64,000 bases of DNA from Prosopocoilus inquinatus (lineage: Eukaryota > Arthropoda > Insecta > Coleoptera > Lucanidae). Shown here piece by piece: positions 9,717-20,283 of the stretch. The position numbers and the translations under genes are program-made. The stretch is taken from contig CM069870.1 of NCBI GenBank assembly GCA_036172665.1, positions 59,706,212-59,770,211 on the forward strand, read 5' to 3'. The notes under the pieces were generated by a model, which was not told the origin of the DNA, did not search any database, and was given only the letters and a program-made list of their open reading frames with translations. Each line of letters opens with the position of its first letter. Within the stretch, counting starts at the first letter, position 1.

Positions 9717-10694
9717 GAAAGAGTCCGGAGTTAAAATAAAGACTCTTTGGAACGTGGACGTTACGTAGATTCTTTCATCTGTACGAGTATTCGATCAATG
9801 ACAAATATTTCGCTGGTACCTTATACGTCAATTTAAAAACTTATCCATTTATACCCTACGTGATTTAATTTTTACGAACCGTCTGACCTACATGAGTTCC
9901 CCTACATTTCTTGTAGATTTGGCCGAACCAAAATGCATTATTACGCACACAAACAAGCAAGCGATTAATCATGTTGCTCGGACGTCTGCACAATGGACAT
10001 TTAAGACAAAACGAGAATACGCAGCTCCATCAATTAATTGCAGAGCGCAAAACGAAAAATTCCGTGAGCTAATTATTTTAGAAAATTAAATTTGCCCTCC
10101 TCGTAACTCTCGCAGAATAAAGTCAATCTAAACTTCGCTCTTTTTTAAGAGTTTATAAGTTCTTAATAAAATCAAGGCTTCAATAAACTTGGAGACTTCG
10201 ATGATGATGATGATGATGAGTGATTGGTGTGTGATTAATTTCTTTTCACTTCGCCAGATAGTTTAAAAATTAAAATTCTCTATTTTCTAGCGAGTATTTT
10301 AATGAATTGCCTAACGCTTAAATAATTAATCACAATGTTCAGGCGAGCTCCTTGATGAGTGATTGATTTCTTTTCACGCCAACGGAAAATCTGAAAATTC
10401 AAAACATCTAAATACGGGTGGATTTTGTAGGGGTTTAACAAACGATTATGTTCGTATTAGCTTTTAAATTGAATTTTCAGCATTCGAAAGGACTTGGCCA
10501 GCACGTAAACAATTCTGCATTCTTTCGGCGAACTCGCCCTAATTAATACTGTTAGCTTAGGATATCGGGGGGAGCAAATAGCTTTACGTACGGTGATCTA
10601 GGGACCCGATCGTGGGGGGTTGCGGTGGGGGGGGGATCCCTTAATAGCACCACGTCGTTTAATGGAAGGCCAAGTAATTGTTTATTTGTTTCAG
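9717..10694. other. Unassigned DNA
   Basis: No feature recognised apart from the GAT microsatellite at 10199-10219 and a G-rich run near 10611-10636. The open frame at 9892-10089 has no family resemblance. Confidence 0.4.
10199..10219. repeat. (GAT)n microsatellite
   Basis: Seven consecutive GAT triplets. Confidence 0.95.
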
Positions 10695-10780
10695 AGATAA
10701 TTGGATACTTCGTGACGTTCCAATTCACGAAGCCGCCGGGCATAAGAGAGGAACAACTCCGACGGTACGTGGAGAATCAG
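10695..10780 (+). CDS. Candidate internal exon of an unknown host gene
   Basis: An 86-bp open segment framed by splice signals. The acceptor is a T-rich tract ending TTATTTGTTTCAG (up to 10694). The donor is CAG|GTCAGT at 10781. The frame used here starts at 10697 and encodes 28 residues beginning IIGYFVTFQFTKPPG and ending IREEQLRRYVENQ. GC content and codon choice differ sharply from the surrounding DNA. The protein family is not recognised, and no partner exon was found in the window, so it may belong to a gene with long introns extending beyond it. It could be a chance match. Confidence 0.45.
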
Positions 10781-12662
10781 GTCAGTACACAAAAGGTAGC
10801 TGTAAAAAAAAGGGGGAAAAACCTCCCGACGCGACGTGATTTCAATTTGTAGCTGAGCTGATTGAGCTTAAATTATTCGATTCGATTGATATACCTACAT
10901 TTTTTTTAACTTCGAGCAGCTGACGTTACAGGACCGTTTTAAATCAAGAATTTAATTTGAATCCCCTGGCCCGTGACGCACGCATTCTAGATAACCAATA
11001 GAAAAGATAATCCGTTAAACATAGCAAGGTCGAAATATCTGAACACAATAGAAAACAAGTTTAATAATCACTAAATATCGGGGAAATATATTTTGCGCGG
11101 TTCAAATTCTAGTGAAGCGGGCAATATAAAATATTAGACCGTAGCGTGTAACAAACGCGAGGGCTGCGGAGACAATTCACGCCGCTACAGCAATGGTATT
11201 ACTCAGTATAACAAAAAACAGAGCAATATTGCCGCAATAAAAAATTACAGTTGTGTAATCAACTCTTCTTCTTTAAATGTGTAAAGATTTTCAAAGTAAT
11301 TAGTTGACCAGTTGTAGCTCGACCGCCGGAATTTATTGCGACATTGCATCATATAGTAAGAACGCCGTAAATTATTTTCACCGTACAATTACACAATGTG
11401 CCTGTTCGATACATTTTTACGGCGCTATTGAAACGAAGGCGTGTACTTATTCAAATCCTATGCTTAATAATCACGAAGCAAATATCAGTACAAAGAACGA
11501 AGCTAAAATGTATTGACTGACTGGCTAGTTGCAATGACAAATATCGGACAGTCTGGCTAGCTACATTTTGTTGTTATTGCCCGATTTCTTGATAAATTTA
11601 TCAGCCAGGCAGTATCCTCGGAGACTATTATCGATACAACCGTTTCCAAAGATAATACCTGGCAGATAAATTAATCAGGAGGTGAAGAAATCAGGCATAT
11701 AGCAGTTTATCAATCTTTTAGGGCATTGAAAACATTGCTTTAGTCAATAATTTTTAAAATTATTTAAACAAAAATTGCAACCAGTTAACTTTCATATATA
11801 TTTCCAATATTAACACTCATATTGAATAAATGAAATAAGACGTTTTCTTCTTTGGGAAATGTCTTGCTTTGGTAGCTACCTCATTAATAAGTTAACGTTA
11901 AATTGCAAGAGCATGAGGAAGCGTGTATACATAGTAAGTTTAGAACAGAACACCCCCTACGGTTATGATTAGTAAATTCGGGTTCGCATGGAGAGAACAA
12001 CCGAAATTTCGCCCACCATTAAATTTATGCAAATCCACTTTGAACCAGCCGAGTCCATCATGAGAGCCCACTAGAAAATTCATCCTCCGCCGTGATTAAA
12101 GTACGCCCGATAAATTCGCGGGGAAGTCTTCTTCGCCCGCTTCTTACGTAACAGACTGTTTCGGTTCGGCGTACTGCGCAAGACGTAATGACAAACGAAA
12201 TTATGGAAATTTCTCTTCGCGAAAGGCGGCGAAACGACAACGCCGAAAAAAAAACGATACAAAAGAGCGAGTAAATTATCTCGCAGTTTGCAAGGAAAAA
12301 CGATTTTTGTGCTCGTATTTACTTTGTTGCGGGTGCTTTTGTACGCTTTTTTTCGGTTGATATTAATGAGTTCAAACGAACGCGTTAGGAGAAATTTGTA
12401 CGAATTTGCCTTTTGTGAATGAATAATGACAACTGGCTCTGGTATAGCACGGCTTATTAAATTCAGCTTGAATTTTTTGTTTGGTAAGAATTCACTTTTG
12501 GACACTTAAATTAATTAAGATAATTGAAGAGTGGAACTTCTAAATGGTAAAAGAAATTTATATATAAATTTTATTTAAATACAGTCTTAGTTTGAAAAAC
12601 CGCGTCTCGGGAAACAACCTGTATGTCGAGATTGAATCGCATATATCTTCGATTGCGCTATA
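10781..12662. other. Unassigned DNA
   Basis: Contains an imperfect inverted repeat at 11579-11697 and otherwise nothing recognised. The open frames at 12058-12505 on the minus strand lack any known motif. Confidence 0.4.
11579..11697. repeat. Imperfect inverted repeat, possible MITE
   Basis: The left arm GCCCGATTTCTTGAT ... CAGCCAGGCAGTATC pairs with the right arm, whose reverse complement is GCCTGATTTCTTCAC ... CTGCCAGGTATTATC. The element is about 119 bp. No target duplication was identified, so mobility is inferred. Confidence 0.55.
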
Positions 12663-13143
12663 CACTGTGTCCACATTTCGATGCTCACCATTGGCAACTC
12701 GATTATTAGAAGACAAAGAGCAACGGTTAAATGGGGAATGTTTTGCAGAATTCAATGCTCGCAACAAATCTCATTTCAAATTCACCATAACTCTTTTAAA
12801 TTTTAAGATAATTTAAGAAAACCAAAATTTGACGATTTCAATATTCCTCAATAACTCGATAACACCTGATGTGACCTCTTCTAAACTTTTACATTGTTCA
12901 GACATTTTTTTAAGATAAAGTTTTTGATGCAAACAGGAACCTCCGATTGTCATTTGTTTTCAAGTTATTAGGGCTAACTTTTGTTTTTCATATGGCACCC
13001 ATCTTAGGTTTTCGATCAGTTAGATAGTCTTTAAAAAGAGCTTTTCAACGATGTATAACATACCCGAAAAATTTTTATTTTTAGGGGAGGTATTAACAGA
13101 AACATAAATTAATCCCTTATGAAATTAGTAGGCTATGGAATTA
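12663..13143 (+). repeat. Left long terminal inverted repeat
   Basis: Matches the reverse complement of 16676-17151 through its whole length with scattered differences. Shared blocks include AATGGGGAATGTTTTGCAGA, TGACGATTTCAATATTCCTC and GTCATTTGTTTTCAAGTTAT. Confidence 0.9.
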
Positions 13144-13290
13144 AACACCAACGAGAAAGCTTAAAGATATGCTAAGTATGCTGTAAAATAACGAAATGAT
13201 AATAAAAGTCATAAAAGAAAAAAAAGTAAAGAAAGCGTACTAAAAGTTCAGGTTGATTTAAAGAAACTGTGTAGCATGAGATGTAATTGC

Positions 13291-15495
13291 TTAATTTAAA
13301 TTTAGTTCGAGGCGCTCAAACACCGCACTCAAGTCTATTAAATGTTCCTCAAACGTTCTTGATATTATTATAATATCGTCCATATAAGCTGCAACTGTTC
13401 GATCACCTAACCCCGTACGAAATCGGTCCATGAGCCGTTGAAAGGTCATAGGGGCATTAGTAAGTCCGAAAGGCATTCTAGTGAAGCGATACGTACCGAA
13501 GGGACATACGAAACACGTCTTATCGCGGTCTTGTTCGCGTACGCGCACTTGCCAATAACCAGACTGTAGATCTAACGTTGTTATATAGTTCGTTTGTTTC
13601 TCAGCATACAAAAGTTCATCCGTACGCGGCATCGGGTAACTGTCCTTCACTGTGATTTCATTTAGGCGCCGATAATCGACGCAGACGCGCACTCCGCCGT
13701 TCTTTTTGGGCACCATTATAACAGGCGAGGCCCAAGGCGATTCACATTCCTCGATCACACCATCCGTCAGCATTTTATCTAATTCTTGTCGTAGTATTGT
13801 TTTGTTAGCCGAACTCATCCGGTAAGGAGGCACTGCAATCGGAGGATGTGTTTCCGTGTCGATAACGTGTTCCGCGAATGGCGTCGGTTCTCCCCCTGGC
13901 CGAAAAATGTGGGAATGCTTAACTAAAAATTGTTCTAGTCGAGCCCTCTCTTCCGTTGATAACTCTTGTGCTTCATCCGGGCGCAATTGAACTTCATTTA
14001 TCATAGCTTGTTGCACAGTAATCGATTCAACTACGTTACCGGGCAGTATTACATCTTCCGCAAATTCGTATTCAATTTCCCGTTGATCGGCGAAAGACCA
14101 CGTATGTTGCCCGTGGTTGATAATTATTCCAGCCTTTTGCAAAAAATCGGTTCCAAATAACGTGCGATTATTCTGAAGTTCAGGCAAGATTATAAATTCT
14201 ATCGGTATTATTCGATATTTCACTTCAATGTCAACTTTAGCAATTAGGGCATCTTCGTCTCTCGGTTCACCGTCGGCGTACGTAAGTTTTATTTGACAAT
14301 TCTTGAAAGGGTGACCTTTCTCTAACAAGAAGTCGTACACACGGCGTCCCGCGAGGCTAGCCTGAGCTCCAGAATCGGCAAATGCGACGCCGTTGCATCC
14401 GAGTAATTTAAATGGCAATAACAGTCGAACTCCCGATATACCGCTAGCAGTTAATTGCATAATCTGTGCATAATTTAACAATACGGGTGCGTTTTCGTTT
14501 CGCTGGCTTGAAGTTCGTGGCGTTTGACTAGGATTACACGTCGGACAATTTGCTCTGATTTTCCCGAGTGCGCCGCATCCGTAACATTTGACTTGCGTAG
14601 CAACTTTCGTATGTACCATATTCGACGTATCGTCCTGAAAGGTTTTACTGTGTTTTTTCAATTTCGAGCGGCAGTCGTCAATCGTATGACGAAAATTTCG
14701 ACAGTAAGCACAGCGCGGACGTGGTTTTTGTTGCGGTTCGAGTTGCTTTTGTTTGACGATGCAGTTCGAAGCATTCGTTTCATGCAGTTGTTGTTCGGTT
14801 TCTCTCGCTAATTTTAATAGGTCATCGAAAGTTTTTACATCTTCGCGTTTTACCCATTTTCTTATTCGGCGGTGTAGTAAACCGTAGATCATGTCGATCT
14901 GTATTTCAACTGTGGGAGCATTTTTTAATCGGGATATTAATGCTCTTACTTTACCGACAAAGATATCGGTGGAAGTGTTTTCACCTTGTTCTTCTGAAAA
15001 AAGCTCGCGATAAATTTTGTATGCTGGCTTATCGGGCCCGTATGTGTTTTTTAATGCATCTATCGCAGTTTTCCAATCCGTTGTTAATGCTTTTATTCCT
15101 TGCCACCAAGTTGCTGCTGATCCCGTTAATAACATGGACAGTTCGCGGATCGCGTTCTCGTCACTAATTCTGACGCAATCTTTGTAAGTATTAATAGCGT
15201 CGATAAACGCTTCAACGTTATCATCTCGCGACCCCGAAAACCGAGACGCACATTTAGCGAAGTTACCCTGCATAGGTTGCGCTTGCGTTTGCGATACGTC
15301 TGTAGGTTTCAAATTTATTTGAAATTGTTGCAGTTGTTGATTAACTTGAGCTTGTACGCCCGCCAACAACTGTTGTAACTGATCCGCAGTCATTTGCACT
15401 ACAGGTGAATCGTTATTCGTGGTTTCGGTCGTTTTAGGTAGAGTTAAGTTCGATTTATTTTGGAGTCTTTCGCTACGTCGAACACCGTCCTGCAT
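13291..15495 (-). CDS. Gypsy Gag-Pol, truncated within RT
   Basis: Uninterrupted fusion of 734 codons. Gag: coiled or Gln-rich N-terminus, then a retrotransposon capsid region (residues about 85-235; SRFSGSRDDNVEAFIDAI, GSAATWWQG). Two CCHC-type knuckles follow. The first is canonical (CAYCRNFRHTIDDC). The second, CYGCGALGKIRANC, has Lys where the zinc-binding His is expected. The aspartic protease active site is Asp374 in DSGA. The RT region begins near residue 590 and holds MPFGLTNAP and the catalytic YMDD at 704-707. The last residues (ELNLN) are read from LTR sequence, because the rest of Pol has been deleted. RNase H and integrase are absent, so the element cannot transpose on its own. 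Confidence 0.9.
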   Translation of the reverse strand: MQDGVRRSERLQNKSNLTLPKTTETTNNDSPVVQMTADQLQQLLAGVQAQVNQQLQQFQINLKPTDVSQTQAQPMQGNFAKCASRFSGSRDDNVEAFIDAINTYKDCVRISDENAIRELSMLLTGSAATWWQGIKALTTDWKTAIDALKNTYGPDKPAYKIYRELFSEEQGENTSTDIFVGKVRALISRLKNAPTVEIQIDMIYGLLHRRIRKWVKREDVKTFDDLLKLARETEQQLHETNASNCIVKQKQLEPQQKPRPRCAYCRNFRHTIDDCRSKLKKHSKTFQDDTSNMVHTKVATQVKCYGCGALGKIRANCPTCNPSQTPRTSSQRNENAPVLLNYAQIMQLTASGISGVRLLLPFKLLGCNGVAFADSGAQASLAGRRVYDFLLEKGHPFKNCQIKLTYADGEPRDEDALIAKVDIEVKYRIIPIEFIILPELQNNRTLFGTDFLQKAGIIINHGQHTWSFADQREIEYEFAEDVILPGNVVESITVQQAMINEVQLRPDEAQELSTEERARLEQFLVKHSHIFRPGGEPTPFAEHVIDTETHPPIAVPPYRMSSANKTILRQELDKMLTDGVIEECESPWASPVIMVPKKNGGVRVCVDYRRLNEITVKDSYPMPRTDELLYAEKQTNYITTLDLQSGYWQVRVREQDRDKTCFVCPFGTYRFTRMPFGLTNAPMTFQRLMDRFRTGLGDRTVAAYMDDIIIISRTFEEHLIDLSAVFERLELNLN

Positions 15496-15887
15496 TAACG
15501 AAGTTTAAACGCGACACTTAATGTCCGTGTGCGTAAGAAAGAAAAGCACAAAATAACCGCATAAGTGTAATAGTTCGTAATAACGACAGTCTATATCCAG
15601 CTGTGTAACACATTTATCAGGCGCTCCAGAAAAATTCATTTATCGCTTACCTTTTTCCCGGAATAATACCTGTACAACATAGGTGAATTACTCGGGAGGG
15701 ACACAAAGGACCTCGGCCGCCGGAAGTAGCAAGAACTTGGTGATTCACTGTGGCGGACCGTTTCTTGTTCGGCGTGGTCGATGGAATTATCTTGAATTTC
15801 TTCGCTTTTCTGAACTCATCGATCGATAATGACTTCAAAAATCACTTTAGCACAATTGTTACACAGTTTTTGATTCTTTATTTTTAT

Positions 15888-15903
15888 CACACATTGGGCG
15901 CCA
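15888..15903 (-). promoter_or_regulatory. Gypsy primer-binding site
   Basis: On the minus strand, TGGCGCCCAATGTGTG follows the LTR end (GCTACA) after a four-base gap. TGGCGCCCAA is a common tRNA-complementary start in Ty3/gypsy elements. The tRNA used was not determined. Confidence 0.75.
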
Positions 15904-15907
15904 GATT

Positions 15908-16138
15908 TGTAGCATGAGATGTAAATGCTTAATTTAAATTTAAGGTTCTGCGTGATATAAATAAAAAGAGCAAAGTTTTTATAACACTTTAATCACTACA
16001 CAGTTTTAATTAATAACTTTGAAAGAAAATAAAAGAGAAATTTACAACAAAAAAAGGAATGACTGTCGTGGCGAACTAAACCTTAACACTTACTTAACTG
16101 TTATGACTAATTACTAACGCTTACTTATTAAATTTACA
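15908..16138 (-). repeat. Gypsy 5' LTR
   Basis: Reads TGTAAATTTAATAAG to CATCTCATGCTACA on the minus strand. The last 35 bp recur with one difference at 13270-13304 as the residue of the 3' LTR. Confidence 0.8.
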
Positions 16139-16189
16139 TTTCCACCCCCCTACGCCACCCCCCTTTGTGGACCGCACTGCACAAGTTGG

Positions 16190-16660
16190 CACTTCCTCAA
16201 GAGAGAGGGCGGCTGGGTCCACTATTTCCGCTACAACTGTTCAATATGACGACCATTCTGTTCCACACACTTTTGACACCTTATTCTAACAGAGTTTCAG
16301 ACACTACAAAGTGTGTTTTCATTTAATGATCTCAGCACATCCAGAATTCTTTGTTTTAAAATTCCCTTTTGGCGGTGCAAAATTAAATACTTCGTTTTTA
16401 GTGGTACCCCATAAATGAAAGTCAAGGGGAGTAAGGTCGGGCGATCTCGCAAACAATTGTACTGGTCCATTATTTCAAAGCAATCTTATTCAAGTGTTTT
16501 CTCAAAAAATGTACGTCACGACTCTTATGGGCCAGGTAACCATCCTACTGGAACCGGATGTTCTGCATGCCGTCAGGATTAATAGTTTGTTTCGAAGCAG
16601 GTTTTTCTCGTTTGTTAGTAGTTCCAAATATCTGTTACGTCAATATCGTTTCGTTATTTT
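16190..16660 (-). pseudogene. Tc1/mariner-type transposase, C-terminal remnant
   Basis: One minus-strand frame reads FARSPDLTPLDFHLWGTTKN, the motif around the last acidic catalytic position in many insect IS630/Tc1/mariner-type transposases. Stops and frameshifts flank it. It lies between the inserted gypsy element and the right inverted repeat, where the transposase of the host transposon should end. The N-terminal part is missing, probably lost with the gypsy insertion. Confidence 0.8.
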
Positions 16661-16675
16661 ACACTATTGAGTGCT

Positions 16676-17151
16676 TAATTTCATAGCCTACTAATTTCAA
16701 AAGGGATTAATTTATGTTTTTGTTAATATCTCCCCTAAAAATAAAAGTTTTTCGAGTATCTTATACATCGTTGAAAAGTTCTTTTTAAACATTATCTAAC
16801 TAACCAAAAACCTAATACGGGTGCCATATGAAAAGCAAAAGTTAGCGTTAATAACTTGAAAACAAATGACAATCGGAGGTTTCTGTTTGCATCAAAAACT
16901 TTGTCTTAAAAAAGTGTCTGAACAATGTAAAAGTTTAGAAGAGGTCATATCAGATGTTATCGAGTTATTGAGGAATATTGAAATCGTCAAATTTTGGTTT
17001 TCTTAAATTATCTTAAAATTTAAAAAAGTTATGGTGAATTTGAAATGAAATTTGTTGCGAGCATTGAATTCTGCAAAACATTCCCCATTTAAACGTTGCT
17101 CTATGTCTTCTAATAACCGAAATGCCAAAGCATCGAAATGTGGACAAAGTG
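16676..17151 (-). repeat. Right long terminal inverted repeat
   Basis: Reverse complement of the left repeat at 12663-13143. It ends ...AGCATCGAAATGTGGACAAAGTG followed by TA. Confidence 0.9.
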
Positions 17152-17505
17152 TATTTATAAATTTTGTGAAACATTTTATGGCGCGCCTGTCTCGTCGGTT
17201 TTTATTGCATCAAATAGTTATTTTTGATTCTAGATTGTAGAATGCTACGTTTGCGTTCATTCTAGGAAAATCAAAAGAATTTCCCAATCGAATATCAAAC
17301 AACGTTTTTTCGAAAATTCCGCTGCTCTACATTAGCGGAAACTCAAAGAAAATCTTGATGTTTTAAATTTATGGTATGCTCTGACCAACTAATTATAATA
17401 GCAACCGTCAGAGAAATGTTATAATTTCTAATTTTGTAAGGTTTGATTGCGATTTTGTGAGAATTATTGGTATTTAATAAAAGAGAGAGAGAGAAAAAAA
17501 CAAAA

Positions 17506-17622
17506 ATGAATTCCGAAAGTAATGAAGATGATCTGCCTTTGGATGTATTAGAAGTTTCTAGACTTAACCCGGAAAAGTTCTCTAGACAATATGAATCTAC
17601 TTACAAGGATTTGATGAATTGA
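17506..17622 (+). CDS. Short acidic ORF, unknown
   Basis: 38 codons starting MNSESNEDDLPLDVLEVSR and ending YESTYKDLMN. A purine-rich GAGAGAGAGA leader precedes the start, and an AATAAA is present about 50 bp after the stop. The acidic, coding-like composition suggests the first exon or a remnant of a transposon or domesticated gene. No family was recognised and it may not be expressed. Confidence 0.3.
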   Translation: MNSESNEDDLPLDVLEVSRLNPEKFSRQYESTYKDLMN

Positions 17623-18033
17623 TATGGCTCTAAGAAATTAAAGAACGTGTCTTAAAGTAAATAATATTGCATAATAAAGATTCCCTCAAATTGTGACCTC
17701 TTCTTTATCCAAAAACTGCCGAAGGTGAAAGTCTTTTTCGTTCTAGGTTGCAAAAGACTTTTACAACCAGTGTACAAAACAGTCACTTTGACAAACGATT
17801 TAGGTCATGTAAATGTTAACATTTTTTTATGAGTGTTCGAAAAAATAGTTATTTTACCATCATTTCTTCGTCGCTAAAATTAATTGGATTCGTAAAACAC
17901 AAATGCGCTTACGCTCTATTTTAGTATCGTAATTGCAACTCAGACAGCTTCTTGCATTCGCTTCAAAATACTCCGGACATAAATCATCGTAAAATTCTTC
18001 AATGTATCCGTACTTCGTTATGCCTTTTTAGAT

Positions 18034-18420
18034 TAGGGAAGACGACGGGTACCCGGGTACCCGTTTATTTAGATGGAACCGGTTCCTCTTTTTGAATACC
18101 CGTTACCCGATAACTACCCGATACCCGATAATTACACGTTACCCGATTTTCCGAAATTGCCGAACAACCAAGTAGTCTTCATTTCATTTTGCCTGATGTG
18201 ACCTACATTAACATTTTGCTCGAATGAGCATCAAATTACTTCAGATAATTCTATACTGTTTTTTAAATTGTTAGTCGATACTTATCGGATAGCCAAGTAG
18301 TTGTCGGATATCGGGTACTTATCGGATACCGGGTACTTATCGGGTAACGGGTACTTATCGGGTAACGGGTATCAATAACGGGTACCCGGGTAGTAAACTT
18401 GTCGGGTATCGGTATCCCTA
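18034..18420. mobile_element. Non-autonomous hAT element (387 bp)
   Basis: The ends are TAGGGAAGACGACGGGTACC and, on the minus strand, TAGGGATACCGATACCCG. Flanks TTTTAGAT (18026-18033) and CTTTAGAT (18421-18428) form an 8-bp duplication with one mismatch, the hAT signature. The interior is built of many variants of GGGTACCCGATAACGG near both ends (18046-18160 and 18300-18410). Confidence 0.8.
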
Positions 18421-20155
18421 CTTTAGATAAATAATATCGTTCGGAGGTTTTATTTTTAATAATAATTACAACAGCTTTTTCAAATGTATGCAGGTGCTGC
18501 TCATATTTTCTGTAGGAACTAACCAAACTATTTAGTTCACACGGTGAGCCAGCCATAAAATTTCCACCGCCGGCGCCACCTACTTTTTTTGCTTGGCTAG
18601 AGCATGAAAATTACAATTTTTTTGCGGGTTGTTATTTCAACGGAAAGATTAAATTGCGTTCACTTTCGACCTTTAACACGATTGGGCTTTCTTTACGTGA
18701 TCGATACTCTTTGGTTCCTGTTTAGGCCACGATGTTTGCAAATTCCTTCAAATATTACGGCTTGTTTTAGTTTATTATTAACTTGTAACATATCGAGAGG
18801 GGGTCAGTCGTCTAGCGATATTCCCAGCGCCTGGGGGTGTTGTTTGTAGGGAGTGCTGCCCTAATTAGGGGTAATGTCGCAGTTTCCATACGCTTGATCT
18901 CATTGTTTCCTATAAAGTGCCGTGTGAGAAAGAAATTCGAAGAAATGCTCAGTCTTCCTGCTTGACTCGTTTCATTCTGACCTTGTACGCGACTTAATAC
19001 GTTAAAATATAATTTAATCCCAACTTAATTTTATGAAGTATTGCATCACCACACGTACTGAATATTCGAACCTTTGCAAACACAAAATGAAACACGTGCA
19101 CTGCGAGCTTATACATATAACAAAAGCTTAGATTTCTTTGTTTTCTTCTTTTCTATCATCTTGTCAACTACCAACCAGAATACCCTTATAATAACAACCC
19201 CTAATACTTTTCATAATTTTTATAATAAATTTTCCGAGACAGATTGGTGTGATTATTTCGTAACCTTAACATAATTATAACCATTTTAAGAATAATAATC
19301 AAACAATTAAAACTTTTTAATTAAAAGCTGTGATTCGCTCAAAAATATTTTTTCTTTTAATTAAGCATGCTACTAAAGAGTAGCAGATTAACCTATTCAA
19401 TGAATTTCTTAAACTTTCCAATTTTTTTTTGCTAATCACTTTTGCAAGAAAGAGTTCTAGAGCTATACTAATGAAATAACCTGATCGAATGCCCGAACGA
19501 AAGCGGAGTAATTTGTTCGTATATCACGGCAAGACAGGCAACATAAATCGCCCTATTTCATCCCGGAGCACAGTGGACCGTTGGTGATCTACCTACGGCT
19601 CTGCATTCTCGAACCTTGCCGTGCATTATTTATTACGACAAGACAGAACCCGCTTAGAAAAACGCGAAAAATTGAGAGAGCTCTCAACGGGGTAATGAAT
19701 AGTATCGCTGTTGCGCCCCTGACTCTTCAATATTGAAACGAGGCTGACACAGGTTTTGATCTCTTACACAAAACGAAACCGTTCAACGAAACACATTTCA
19801 CTGGCAATTTAATTTCCTACGCCTGTCGGAACGCTCGCAGGTTGCTGCAGCTGCAGGTGCAGATAAGACATGCAAACAAATAAATCTCTCATTCTGAATA
19901 ACTTACCATTTCCTTTCAGAAGTTTAAAAAATTTAAAAGAAATTTAAGATCGCATTATCTTGCGATTTATTTTTTTAATTTTAAAATAATTTCTTTGTCC
20001 AGAATTCCAGTTTCTTATTCGTACAATAATTTTGTTACCAGATGTTACCACAAGAATCTTGCCCGATAGGAAGCAAAATACCAGGAATTTGCTCGGAGTA
20101 ATGCCATATTCCCTAGCTATCCAGTAGAACGGCGTGTGGGTTGTACTTAAACTTA
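18421..20155. other. Unassigned DNA
   Basis: No gene recognised. A stretch near 18640-18690 (AGATTAAATTGCGTTCACTT and what follows) resembles 35545-35590, so part of it is a dispersed repeat. Confidence 0.4.
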
Positions 20156-20283
20156 GGCCCAGTTTCACCATCACAGTTTAACTTTAAACTTCGCTTTATT
20201 CCCATGGTAACAGTTGCAAGGATAATTGCTTTCATGGGAATAAAACGGAGCATAAAGTTAAACTGTGATGGAGAAACTGGGGC
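20156..20283. mobile_element. Palindromic MITE, TTA target duplication
   Basis: 128 bp. The left end GGCCCAGTTTCACCATCACA continues as GTTTAACTTTA. The right end on the minus strand is GCCCCAGTTTCTCCATCACA and continues identically. TTA flanks both sides (20153-20155 and 20284-20286), as for PIF/Harbinger-type MITEs. The arms cover almost the full element. Confidence 0.85.

Larger units (their letters stand above)
13270..16138 (-). mobile_element. Ty3/gypsy element, 3' half deleted
   Basis: Minus-strand element. The 5' LTR (16138-15908, 231 bp, TGTAAATTTA to GCTACA) is followed by a primer-binding site and a leader, then gag-pol to 13291. After the RT block the frame jumps straight into the last 35 bp of an LTR (13270-13304). 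RNase H, integrase and nearly the whole 3' LTR are therefore missing. No target duplication is visible (AACTG versus TTTCC), consistent with a deletion. It sits inside the Tc1-like transposon. Confidence 0.85.
12663..17151. mobile_element. Tc1/mariner-like transposon with long TIRs, interrupted by a gypsy element
   Basis: The ends are CACTGTGTCCACATTTCGAT on the left and, on the minus strand, CACTTTGTCCACATTTCGAT on the right. Each is flanked by TA, the duplication made by this superfamily. The inverted repeats are about 480 bp (12663-13143 and 16676-17151). A minus-strand transposase remnant lies just inside the right repeat. A gypsy element (13270-16138) occupies the middle. The combination of TA, matching ends and a DD-E-type transposase motif makes the assignment strong. 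Confidence 0.85.

Noticed and set aside
12080..12505. 141-codon minus-strand ORF as a host gene
   Set aside because: Composition is AT-driven, there are no domains, and no flanking splice or promoter signals could be argued.
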